A stretch of DNA of 64,000 nucleotides. It comes from Chrysopilus asiliformis (taxonomy: Eukaryota > Arthropoda > Insecta > Diptera > Rhagionidae). Location of the stretch: contig OZ035960.1 of assembly GCA_964034945.1 (NCBI GenBank), positions 45,204,502 through 45,268,501 on the forward strand. The letters run 5' to 3'. How positions within the stretch are numbered: position 1 is the first letter of the stretch; each line of letters begins with the position of its first letter. A program made the position numbers and the translations under genes. Positions 23,827-33,793 of this stretch are shown here, piece after piece. Below the pieces are notes generated by a model. That model ran no database searches and was not told where the DNA came from. It was given only the letters and a program-made list of their open reading frames with translations.

Positions 23827-24106
23827 TACGAGGGCGAACTGAAAAGTCACAGCTTCATTCGGCACAACTCATTTTATTTCTCAACATAGCCTCCTTTTAG
23901 GGCGATACACTTCGTCCAACGATTCTCCAATTTTTTGATATCCTCCGAATAATACGATTTCTCGAAGTCCTTAAAATAGACCTCTGTTTCAGCGATGACG
24001 CCCTCGTTCGACCCAAATCTCTTACCATCGAGCCATTTCTTCAAGTTTGGATAGTCGGAGGGGGCCAAATCTTGAGAATATGGTGGATGAGGAACCAATT
24101 CGTAGT
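23827..24106 (-). pseudogene. mariner transposase 3' fragment with terminal repeat
   Basis: Minus-strand translation gives VPHPPYSQDLAPSDYPNLKK, then GKRFGSNEGVIAETEVYF, then FEKSYYSEDIKKLENRWTKC, ending YVEK and a stop at 23874. This is the C-terminal third of a mariner transposase, including the HPPYSPDLAPSDY block that contains the last catalytic Asp. A three-residue deletion after SDY (usually SDYFLFPNLK) is visible. The outer end TACGAGGGCGAACTGAAAAG at about 23829 is a mariner-type terminal repeat preceded by TTTA. The 5' two thirds are missing. Confidence 0.85.
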
Positions 24107-25379
24107 GGAATTCATGAAAAATTTTTAACTAATAATTTTGACAAAAGCTGCGTTCCAAACTCATGTGCAAACTAGTTTAAGTACTACCGAGTATTCCTAA
24201 GCAACGAAGAGTCTACTAAGGAGTACTTTGGGATACATCATTTCCAATCTACGTGGTTTAGATATTTGCAGTGCTAATATTTAAAAAAAAATCCTATGCT
24301 ATGCAGATAAAAAAGCCCATACCATTTCAATTTTGCAAAATTCCGCTTCATCTCACATTTTATGGTAAAATTTAGTATACTTAAATAAACAACATTACAA
24401 AATCCAGTTAGAAACAAAGAAATATCTTTCCTTGGCTCCCATCGTTTACTGAAGTTGGCGACAGATACAATTTTTTTTTTAAATTGGTTTCCAATCTACT
24501 AAGTTCGCGTTGTATAATTAATGTCAATTATGATTCATTATAATGTTGCAAGCAAGAAGAAAGATACGATGATAAAAAGTGTTAACTCGATACAACGGCA
24601 AAAGAAAAAGAAATAACAGCTAGAGAGCTTGATCTTAATCTTCGGGAAGAGAGCTATAAAAATTCATGTCATAAAACACACAAACACATCGAGATTCATG
24701 CGACTGGGAACTGCGAAAATATTCCTTAATTTGGACCAAAGATAAAGAAAGTGCCCCAACGCAGAATTAAGACTATATTCCGTGATTGTGCATATCAAGA
24801 GTAGAAAAATTCGTTTGGATCTCATGTATCACGTATTATTCAGCCAGCATAGAGCATAATTTTGTGCATTAGTAGCACTTGGCGACAAACTCCGATACTT
24901 CTTCCACCTATTATGATCAAAAATGAAAGAAAGTGGGGGGGGCAGAGAGTGAGAAATGATGGAAAGCGGCAATATGATAGTATATTATTCTATCATACAC
25001 TCAATGGACGAGTATTTTTTCTCATTCACAGTAAATTTTCTTATATTGCTTTCCTATCGTTCATAATTTATAGAGCGTGGTTCCTCATTACAATTCAGTT
25101 GTGACCATTGACTCAAATTTTATTCACACAACAATGGAATGCAGTAGCATAAAATGCGCCCATACTTTTATAAAACATTAAAGATATTAGAGTTGAAATG
25201 ATGGATGGATAGTAGGATTTGCACAATGTTTTTTTTATCTTTTTTTTTCTTTTTTGAACAAACGAAATTTATTTGAATCGTGTTGATTCGGAAAAATCAA
25301 TTAAACAAAAAAAAGGTTCTTTTCATCTTATAAATATATAAAATGTTAAATCGCTCCCCTCCAAACTATGAAGCTTTTA
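24107..25379. other. stretch without recognised genes
   Basis: AT-rich sequence between the mariner fragment and family A copy A2. No domain, repeat family or RNA gene seen. Confidence 0.5.
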
Positions 25380-27290
25380 ACTTTCTTATACGTAGTATAA
25401 CAAAGTATTGTATTCATGAAAAAATTCGGCCTCTTAATTTTGCCTAAAAAAACATTTCCTGAGCATTGCTGAGTCGATTCGAGCATTATTACAAAAATGT
25501 CTTTCTGACTGTCAGTCTATCAGTCTATCAGTCTATCAGTCTATCAGTCTATCAGTCTATCAGTCTATCAGTCTATCAGTCTATCAGTCTATCAGTCTAT
25601 CAGTCTATCAGTCTATCAGTCTATCAGTCTGTCAGTTTGTCAGTCTGTCAGTCTGTCAGTCTGTCAGTCTGTCAGTCTGACAGTCTGTCAGTCTGTCAGT
25701 CTGTCAGTCTGTCAGTCTGTCAGTCTGTCAGTCTGTCAGTCTGTCAGTCTGTCAGTCTGTCAGTCTGTCAGTCTATCAGTCTATCAGTCTATCAGTCTAT
25801 CAGTCTATCAGTCTATCAGTCTGTCAGTCTGTCAGTCTGTCAGTCTATCAGTCTATCAGTCTATCAGTCTATCAGTCTGTCAGTCTGTCAGTCTGTCAGT
25901 CTGTCAGTCTGTCAGTCTGTCAGTCTGTCAGTCTGTCAGTCTGTCAGTCTGTCAGTCTGTCAGTCTGTCAGTCTGTCAGTCTGTCAGTCTGTCAGTCTGT
26001 CAGTCTGTCAGTCTGTCAGTCTGTCAGTCTGTCAGTCTGTCAGTCTGTCAGTCTGTCAGTCTGTCAGTCTGTCAGTCTGTCAGTCTGTCAGTCTGTCAGT
26101 CTGTCAGTCTGTCAGTCTGTCAGTCTGTCAGTCTGTCAGTCTGTCAGTCTGTCAGTCTGTCAGTCTGTCAGTCTGTCAGTCTGTCAGTCTGTCAGTCTGT
26201 CAGTCTGTCAGTCTGTCAGTCTGTCAGTCTGTCAGTCTGTCAGTCTGTCAGTCTGTCAGTCTGTCAGTCTGTCAGTCTGTCAGTCTGTCAGTCTGTCAGT
26301 CTGTCAGTCTGTCAGTCTGTCAGTCTGTCAGTCTGTCAGTCTGTCAGTCTGTCAGTCTGTCAGTCTGTCAGTCTGTCAGTCTGTCAGTCTGTCAGTCTGT
26401 CAGTCTGTCAGTCTGTCAGTCTGTCAGTCTGTCAGTCTGTCAGTCTGTCAGTCTGTCAGTCTGTCAGTCTGTCAGTCTGTCAGTCTGTCAGTCTGTCAGT
26501 CTGTCAGTCTGTCAGTCTGTCAGTCTGTCAGTCTGTCAGTCTGTCAGTCTGTCAGTCTGTCAGTCTGTCAGTCTGTCAGTCTGTCAGTCTGTCAGTCTGT
26601 CAGTCTGTCAGTCTGTCAGTCTGTCAGTCTGTCAGTCTGTCAGTCTGTCAGTCTGTCAGTCTGTCAGTCTGTCAGTCTGTCAGTCTGTCAGTCTGTCAGT
26701 CTGTCAGTCTGTCAGTCTGTCAGTCTGTCAGTCTGTCAGTCTGTCAGTCTGTCAGTCTGTCAGTCTGTCAGTCTGTCAGTCTGTCAGTCTGTCAGTCTGT
26801 CAGTCTGTCAGTCTGTCAGTCTGTCAGTCTGTCAGTCTGTCAGTCTGTCAGTCTGTCAGTCTGTCAGTCTGTCAGTCTGTCAGTCTGTCAGTCTGTCAGT
26901 CTGTCAGTCTGTCAGTCTGTCAGTCTGTCAGTCTGTCAGTCTGTCAGTCTGTCAGTCTGTCAGTCTGTCAGTCTGTCAGTCTGTCAGTCTGTCAGTCTGT
27001 CAGTCTGTCAGTCTGTCAGTCTGTCAGTCTGTCAGTCTGTCAGTCTGTCAGTATGTCAGTCTGTCAGTCTGTCAGTCTGCAGTCTGTCAGTCTGTCAATC
27101 TGTTATGTCTGTGTACATTTCTTAAAAACTATTAGAGCTAGAGGCATGAAGAACCATGGAATAGTCTTTCGCTTGAAAAAAGTCATATTTTTATAGAAGC
27201 TAATATTTTACTAGTCGGGTTATAGTGTAAATAGCGTACGAATGCAAGGTTTAGCATAAGAAAGTCATGTGCTGTTCAAATCAGATATTT
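25380..27290 (+). repeat. dispersed repeat family A, copy A2, swollen by a satellite
   Basis: Starts ACTTTCTTATACGTAGTATA, continues through 'TTTCCTGAGCATTGCTGAGTCGATT'-type family A text cut by the tandem array, then TGTACATTTCTTAAAAACTA and GAGCTAGAGGCATGAA. It ends at GCATAAGAAAGTCATGTGCT and TCAGATATTTTC. The central TACCGTTAT-rich block of other copies is largely missing here. Confidence 0.8.
25507..27107 (+). repeat. 8-bp tandem array (CAGTCTGT/CAGTCTAT), about 200 units
   Basis: A nearly uninterrupted array of an 8-bp unit, CAGTCTGT. CAGTCTAT variants are grouped in blocks at the start (about 25515-25627), near 25770-25820 and near 25846-25876. From about 25877 to 27050 the array is almost perfectly homogeneous, then decays (CAGTATGT, a one-base loss). 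Because 3 x 8 = 24, it produces a 576-aa SLSVCQSV-repeat ORF that is not a gene. Other family A copies have 2-10 units of the same word. Confidence 0.97.
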
Positions 27291-27859
27291 TCGAATATAT
27301 CGACGCCTCCGTGGAACGCAGATGCCACACTGGCATCAGCTACTGATAACGATCCGATTCCGATACTGAAATCTGTTAGTTTACCACAGTGAACCGATCA
27401 ATATTAAAAATTGAGATTAGAGTTGATTAAAAATTCATGTTAAGTGCGATTCAGACGTAGCCGGGAGTTTTACTTATTTACTAGCAGCGAGTTAAGTGAG
27501 TCAATAAATCGTTTCGAGTGCAATGACAGCTGAACAAAAACTAATGTATCACATCTGTGCAACGAATTTTGCACGTTATAAATTTGTATCATTTTTGAAG
27601 TTGAGAGGATAAAATTAGCCATGCTAATCATGTGTGCTTTTTAAAAATTAAACTTTTTCTCCATTTCGAAGGTTACATGGGAAAAATATCCTTTTTTTAT
27701 GTACCTGTAAAAGTTCAACCATTTTGGACCAGTACCTGATGCCGTTGAGATAACTTGATAAATATTCCATATATATTCATACCTCTCTGATCACTTTACC
27801 GTAGAATTTATTTCGGAAAAAATAGAACCAAGTTCTGAAGCAAATAAAATCAGACCATC

Positions 27860-27918
27860 CTAAGCTGTGCTTCGGCATTCAAGGGTCTTCCCCTAAGCTC
27901 TGGCTCAAACTATAAAAA
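27860..27918 (+). repeat. recurring ~60-bp motif, copy 2
   Basis: AAGCTGTGCTTCGGCATT, then AAGGGTCTTCCCCTAAGCTC and an ACTATAAAAAAAAAA end. Matches 6650-6712 and 42549-42600. Confidence 0.55.
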
Positions 27919-29801
27919 AAAAACCCCTCCTCGCCCCTTTCCCGAAAATAAGTGATATTTTTGCGACATCCTCTAAAACAGTGCCTCATAAACTGGAAAA
28001 TTACTAATATATCTAATAGCTCCATGACCCACTAAATATATCAAATGACACTACAAAGAAAGCACATTAAACTTTTATTAAATATTGCTTTTATGAGCTA
28101 TAAATAAGAGTATTTTCAAGAGAATTTCTGACCAATGTACAAAATCAGTAACCACATAAGGTTAACGTTCTATTTCGATTCTTATATAGATAGTATTAAT
28201 AAATATGATTTTTTATTGTCAAATTTCAAGTAGTTGATGTTAGCAAAATAGGAGTTCCCCGCTAAATAATTGAGCCCTTATGTGTAACGGTAATTGACCT
28301 TTGTTTTCTAGTACAATAAAAAAACACCTGTTACTAATTTGAGGTTTTTTGAGCTTTTACGGATGTGGAAATACCAATTTTCCTTAATTTTTTGTTGGTC
28401 CTCACGAAAAAACAGTCACATGAATTTATAGTAATATACATATATGGAAATCCCCGGCATAGTTGCTGTTAAGGATTTGATGATATGTGGGTGGGATGGG
28501 ATCCGGCTGACATATGGAAAAACTCCTTGTCGTCTGAACTAAAATCCGCCTACTTCCCGTGGACTTTTCTTGTAATATATGTTAAAAATACCCTTTCGTG
28601 GACGACATTTTACAAAATAATGGAAAGTTTTTAATTTTTAAGGTTGGTTGACTTTGGCGAAGTATTAAAAAAAATGTTTTATTTTTTCGATTGTTTCATG
28701 CGAAAACATTAACACTGCACAATAAATAAAGAAAATCCAAGAATAACGAGATAACGAGATATAAGCTTCGAATACACCGGACACATTTGCTGCTTTTGTC
28801 CACTTTTCCATCGCTGCCAAGAGCAGAGATGCAAAAGGGGGGAATTTCCCGAAGTCGTAAACCATTTGTGCAATAAACAAATCGAGTAAACAAATCCAAA
28901 ATACGTGCAAAGTCGCTACAGTAAAAAAAAACAGCGAAGCGGAAAGGAAAATAGCCACTTTTATATTATATGTGACTGTGGGGCGGCTAGTCACCCCAAT
29001 AATCGGTGGCCAACATTAACCCCATCCCCTGCGCTCATTTTCCGACGACGAAGGCACCGACAACCCCATGAATTTTCTTTCAGTGCCATATTGTTGCGAT
29101 TTTCTTCGGTGACCTTTGTTGATTTTTCGATTTTCACCATTCGAAAGGTGCGATATATCGAAATGCATGCGATTAACAGCTGAAAAATACATTTTGCAAT
29201 TGAAAATTCGCCGAAAACACCGAAAAACTTGGGTGAAAACATTTTTTTTTGTTTAGTGAAAACGCCCACACTGAGTTGACTTTTGACATATTTGTAGCCC
29301 AAAAACGAACATTTCCCTAAATTCAGATGGGAAATATGCTCACAGAATGTATTTTCTACTTACGTTTGCTAGCGCACTTGTTTTTTAGGCGGAAATAACC
29401 AACTAATAGCACAAAATTAACGGTTTCAGAATAATCAATCAAGCCACAACTTCCTTTGCATTGACGCACCAATGCAAAAAAAACACCGAAAACTCGTAAA
29501 GTACTTGAACTTCTTTTGCTTTGCACCGCCGATTCTCGCTAAATGTTTTTTCCTCTCTTTCTATGCGTATATTTTTTGTTAGTTAATTTAACTTTTTTTA
29601 TTGTGCGATTCGGAAGTTTCCCCGAAATTTTTCTGTGTTTTATTCCATTTGCTTCCAGTAGAAATCTCCATACAGAATAGTATGCTGGCAATCTCGTTTT
29701 TGACGTCATCTGACGTTTGGGCGTTCCAATCGACTTTTTCCAATTTTCCAAGCCGTTTTCCAAGGTAACCAAATTCTATAATTACCAAGCTCTACACTCA
29801 C

Positions 29802-29830
29802 CATTTTTTGTCCCAAGAAATATCTGTCCG
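29802..29830 (-). other. candidate start codon immediately followed by a splice donor
   Basis: On the minus strand GGGACAAAAAATG runs directly into GTGAGTGTAG. The A-rich context suits an insect start codon, and the donor is close to consensus. If real, the first coding exon would contain only ATG. No downstream exon supports it. Confidence 0.2.
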
Positions 29831-30130
29831 GACTGAAATTTTCTTGACAGCTGGGCGGAAAATTTCATGGAATTTCATTTCCCAAGATATCTTGAGTAGC
29901 AAACAACTTATCACCGTTCTTGGAATTGATGCAAAACATGGAATTTAAGAAGCAAAAAATACCTGGCGAAAAGCAAAAGTCCTAAATATTATATAAATCT
30001 TTTTTCAAAGACTTGGCAATTATGTTGTTTGTAAAATTTTAATTATTTCGCGAATTCTTGTCGAGTGAATTTAGATTCAGCCATCTGTAATTGAGAAATG
30101 TCAAAAAAAACTTCGTGAAATTTTAGCATT

Positions 30131-30336
30131 GGGCGCATTCACGGTACTCAACGGTTGAGTAAATCTCGATGAGTTCTCGTGAATGCCTCGATACATTAAA
30201 CGTCAAAATTCTACACTCATCGGTTGAGCAGAAAAGTATCGCAGTAATTTTTCGATACAAAATATGGCGTCCGATCAGTGGTTATGATGAGCAATGATGA
30301 GTAATCTCTCAACTGTTGAGTACCGTGAATGCGCCC
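30131..30336. mobile_element. 206-bp MITE, GGGCGC ends, ATT duplication
   Basis: GGGCGCATTCACGGTACTCA at the left and TGAGTACCGTGAATGCGCCC at the right are perfect inverted repeats. ATT lies directly outside each (30128-30130 and 30337-30339). GGG..CCC ends with a 3-bp duplication suit a PIF/Harbinger-type MITE. Inner words CTCATC and GTTGAG repeat. Non-coding. Confidence 0.85.
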
Positions 30337-31462
30337 ATTGAATCCTTTCATGGAGTTCATCTCTGGAATTCCTTGTCGCCACCAACTGGACCTCTACTTG
30401 GGCAAACATTGGAATAACAAATTTCTTGGAACAAAAAATCGCAAGTTGAGCAGCGCGGTTACCGATTGCTGTTATTTTGTTAATTTTTTATAACTAGAGT
30501 GTCAATATAAAACTAGAGTGCCGCCATCGGAAAACCGTTCTCCAAATAAGACAGAAACCGTCTTATTTCGAAAATTTTGTTCAAAAAATCAACTTCGTTT
30601 TCAGTTTTTTAAAATCAGTTATTATATTTAAAACCTTTGTTTGAGATTGGATGATGAATTCTCTTGGCAACAATTTTGAATATTGGTTGAATTAGGTTCT
30701 TTAACTGGATTTACTTAATAATTGTATAATTGATCGAATGTTTTTTAATTTCACTATTGTTGAACTATTTTACTTGTATCGTATCATTTGAAATTGAGTT
30801 TGAATTCAGACCAGTTGCTTGTAACCACCCAAGAGCTCAAGAATAAAATTAAAAAACCAACGAGTTTTTTTCTTTTTCGTTAATTTTACATCAACCTTTT
30901 AAGCCCTTGATCCAAGAATACTGTACTTAAATGAATCGATTAAAACAATTTTTGTTCAAATAAATGATATTGGCCAAAAAATTTGAAACTTTCAAAAGAC
31001 CATTTGAAAATTTCAACGGACATCACATTCTAGTTTAATATAGCCATACTCTAGTTTTATATAGTCACTATATAACGATGAATGAAATTTTCATTTTTGT
31101 GCATTGGCCTTAGAAACGGTAAAAAAAATTAAGTAATAGATTAATCGATTATTCTAAATGTTTTTAATATAAAAAAAAAACTTTTGAGAACATTTCCGGA
31201 CTTTATTTTCTAGTTAAAAGTTCTCTAGTGAGAAATTGAAGACTAGAGTGCTTCCATATAATTCTTATTAAACGCGCTCAAATTTTAAATTTTTTTTAAA
31301 TTGTTTATATAAGAACATGTGATATGATACATCTAGAATATAAACGTCAACATTAAGGAGAATATATATGGCTTGAAAAAGTATTTAAAATTCGTAATAC
31401 TAGCTATTTAAAAAAAAAACACTTCAACAAAGTTGTAACATTAATTCGAACCTGATAAAAAA
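30337..31462. other. stretch without recognised genes
   Basis: Very AT-rich, with runs of A and T. TCTAGTTTTATATAG-type phrases recur at about 30496, 31032 and 31050. No coding signal. Confidence 0.45.
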
Positions 31463-31603
31463 CATTTTAAAAAACTAAAAAAAACCACCGCAAAAAAATG
31501 TTTATAACTCAAACTTGGCTTGAAAAGTATATTTTAAGTTACTTTTCAAACCAAGTTTGAGTTTTAAACATTTTTTTTGCGGTGGGTTTTTTTAGTTTTT
31601 TAA
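31463..31603. repeat. fold-back palindrome, about 140 bp
   Basis: Two arms of about 60 bp face each other. The left contains ACCACCGCAAAAAAATGTTT and AACTCAAACTTGG. The right contains CCAAGTTTGAGTT and AAACATTTTTTTTGCGGTGG. They form a near-perfect hairpin with a short centre, possibly a fold-back MITE. No target duplication was identified. Confidence 0.75.
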
Positions 31604-32014
31604 AATAATATCACAAAAATAATGTTTAAAATTGCAGAACAATTTTTTGCTGGCCTTTTTTTTATAAAACAAATTTTTCGTAATAAAAGCGTTTTGAGCC
31701 TTTAATTTTTTTTTAATGTCATAAATTTGGAAACAAAAATTAACACGAAAGCGATTTGTTGAACATTAGAACAAATATAAAATACTTTTATCACTATGGC
31801 AAGCGTGTTAGGAAGCTACAAGAATTTACCGTTAAAACAGTTTGAACATTTTTATAAAACTATTTTATGGAATTGAAATAAATTTACAGCATGAAAAATG
31901 TTATTAAAATTTTTGGAATAAAGGTTTCTTGGAAAAAATAGTGTTTCAAAAAGTTAACATTTAATTTTGACGAAACATAAACACATTGGGATTCGATATA
32001 TGAGACGTTGTAGG

Positions 32015-32487
32015 CAAAGGTGGTGAGTCCAAAAAAAAATCAAAGCGAATTTACTCTGGGGTCATGTAACTTATTTTCGATCGACTAACTAGTCGAAGGA
32101 AATCTTTTTTCGACCAATACTGATTAAACGGGCCAACATTCATTCTGGTGCGCTCGATATTATGGCCTTTCCTGGACAATTTGGGACCAGTGAATTCGAA
32201 TCTGGCAGTAGTTTGTGCCAGCTTTACTTTTTCGGACATGTCCGGTAATTCATAACTTGGTTTAAATATTTATAATCTGGAAATCAACAAATCTTTTTTT
32301 CTCCATATCTGAAAAAGTAGAGCTGGTACAGCCAAACCACGGATTCAGTGACCCCTAATTACCCAGAAAATACCCTTGTATCGTGTTCACCAGAATGAGT
32401 GTCGGCCTGTTTAATAAGTTTTGATCGACTAAAGATTTCCTTCGACTAGTTAGTCGATCGAAATCAAGTTGCATGGAGCCACCCCTG
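32015..32487. mobile_element. MITE with TAGTCGATCGA inverted arms
   Basis: The inner arms TCGATCGACTAACTAGTCGA (about 32077) and its complement TCGACTAGTTAGTCGATCGA (about 32442) are perfect inverted repeats followed by AGGAAATC. The match continues outward, more weakly, to AGGTGGTGAGTCC on the left and GGAGCCACCCC on the right. About 470 bp, non-coding. Confidence 0.65.
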
Positions 32488-33233
32488 TATGAATGAATTC
32501 ACAATATTTTTCATAACATAAAAATGTTTTGAATTTATTATTTTTTTGACTTATACCACGTTGTATACAAAGCTTCATATTTTTGTCATTTTTCAATCGA
32601 AGGCATCATTTTGTGATTTTAATGGGAAATTTTAGACAGGCTTTTTGGGTTGAATCCGCCCCAACTGGGTTAGGAAGATGGCAGGATCATAGGATGATTC
32701 ATATCACAATTTCGCTTTACAGGTGCAAGTGTTTTGGACAATTGGAATTTCTTGTTCTAAAGAGCAACCCTGATTTCCCGGTCTTTTGGAAGCAGCTTCT
32801 TTTTTGTTATCTCTCTTTTCTTTAATATTGTTACCCAGGTGAGAAGGAACATTTTGAAATCTGCAATCGGTAAATTTTAATGGCAATGTACAGTGAAAGA
32901 CAGTTTGTTACTTTTTCATTAAAATTTTTTCAATTTTTGGAATTTTCTCAGGTTTTGTTCGCTTCTTATACTCAGGTTGTTTAATATGTTTTTTCTTTTC
33001 AGCCTTTTTCGTCGCTTGAACATAATCCTGATGCTCCTGCTGCCACGTGCGAGCATACTCCCAACTCAAGAGGCAGGAAATGTTTGCGGGACAATCCTTT
33101 AAATAGTTTTTTTTTACTTTTAGGAATATAAAACGTATGGTTTTGTAAAATTTTAGCCAAAAAAGATTCGTCCTCGAAACGGTTGGGAAGGAAGCTCTTA
33201 ATAAGTTCTATAAAAAAATATTGTCTTCATGAC
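32488..33233. other. stretch without recognised genes
   Basis: No supported ORF. A Lys-rich coding-like phrase near 32945-33080 (minus strand EYARTWQQEHQDYVQATKKA) has even codon use and could be a decayed exon, but I cannot assign it. Confidence 0.35.
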
Positions 33234-33358
33234 ATGAGGCGTTAAAAGCTAGAGTGGACCAACCCACATAATCGAGTTTTTGAACCTTTTTCACTTTTGT
33301 ACTATTATTTACTGTAAATTTTTGGAAAAAGAAATTTGTGTGGACTTTATTACTCAAT

Positions 33359-33532
33359 CTGTGTGGGTTGACCGCTGTGTTCATGTTTGTTGATTTTTGT
33401 AAATGGGCTTATCGGTCCTTTGAAATAAAACCAGAGATCTTTTTGGTTCTGATCGTTATATTTATGTTATGTTTATGTTAAATAATCCGACGTTTCGATC
33501 GTGTATACGATCATCTTCAGGCTGTTTTTAAT
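33359..33532 (-). repeat. pLTR, downstream (3') copy
   Basis: A direct repeat of 36396-36569 (about 174 bp, apparently identical), running from CTGTGTGGGTTGACCGC to GGCTGTTTTTAAT. It includes a copy of the ORF start (encoding MNTAVNPHR) and the hammerhead-like motif. Confidence 0.9.
33487..33521 (-). ncRNA. hammerhead ribozyme-like motif in 3' pLTR
   Basis: On the minus strand: CTGAAGA (core CUGANGA), a stem made by GATCG and CGATC around a short loop, then GAAA and CGTCGG. Core order and spacing match the hammerhead catalytic core known from Penelope-like pLTRs. The very short stem III and the cleavage triplet could not be resolved by eye, so activity is uncertain. Confidence 0.65.
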
Positions 33533-33793
33533 GGATGGATTACAATTCTTTTATTTTACTTAGTTTTAGTTATTTCTACTTACATTGTGTTGTTTTATGG
33601 AAACTATTTGTATATTACATTAAGCACTGGTTGACAATGATAAATAAAATGAAAAGAAATAAATCAAAATTGTTTGACATCGTAAAATTATAAAAACAAG
33701 AAAACAGATTGAATAAATTAAACACGACGTCACTGGGACGGTTACAAAAGTTAAAGAGAATAATAACAGTTACTGCAAACATCGATATGGTTA

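Larger units (their letters stand above)
27291..30127. other. stretch without proven genes; GC-richer patch at 29.0-29.9 kb
   Basis: Mostly AT-rich and featureless. Between about 28980 and 29900 the DNA is richer in CpG and contains two minus-strand donor-like sites, ACAAAAAATG|GTGAGTGTAG at 29802 and GCAAAC|GTAAGTAG at 29364. It could be a promoter plus 5' exons of an unseen minus-strand gene. No coding exon with a known domain was found. Confidence 0.35.

Noticed and set aside
25507..27107. CRISPR-like periodic array
   Set aside because: Pure 8-bp tandem repeat without spacers in a eukaryotic genome; a satellite.
25466..27196. 576-aa plus-strand ORF with SLSVCQSV repeats
   Set aside because: It is the 8-bp satellite read through. 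Three units make 24 bases, so a frame with no stop stays open; it is not a protein gene.
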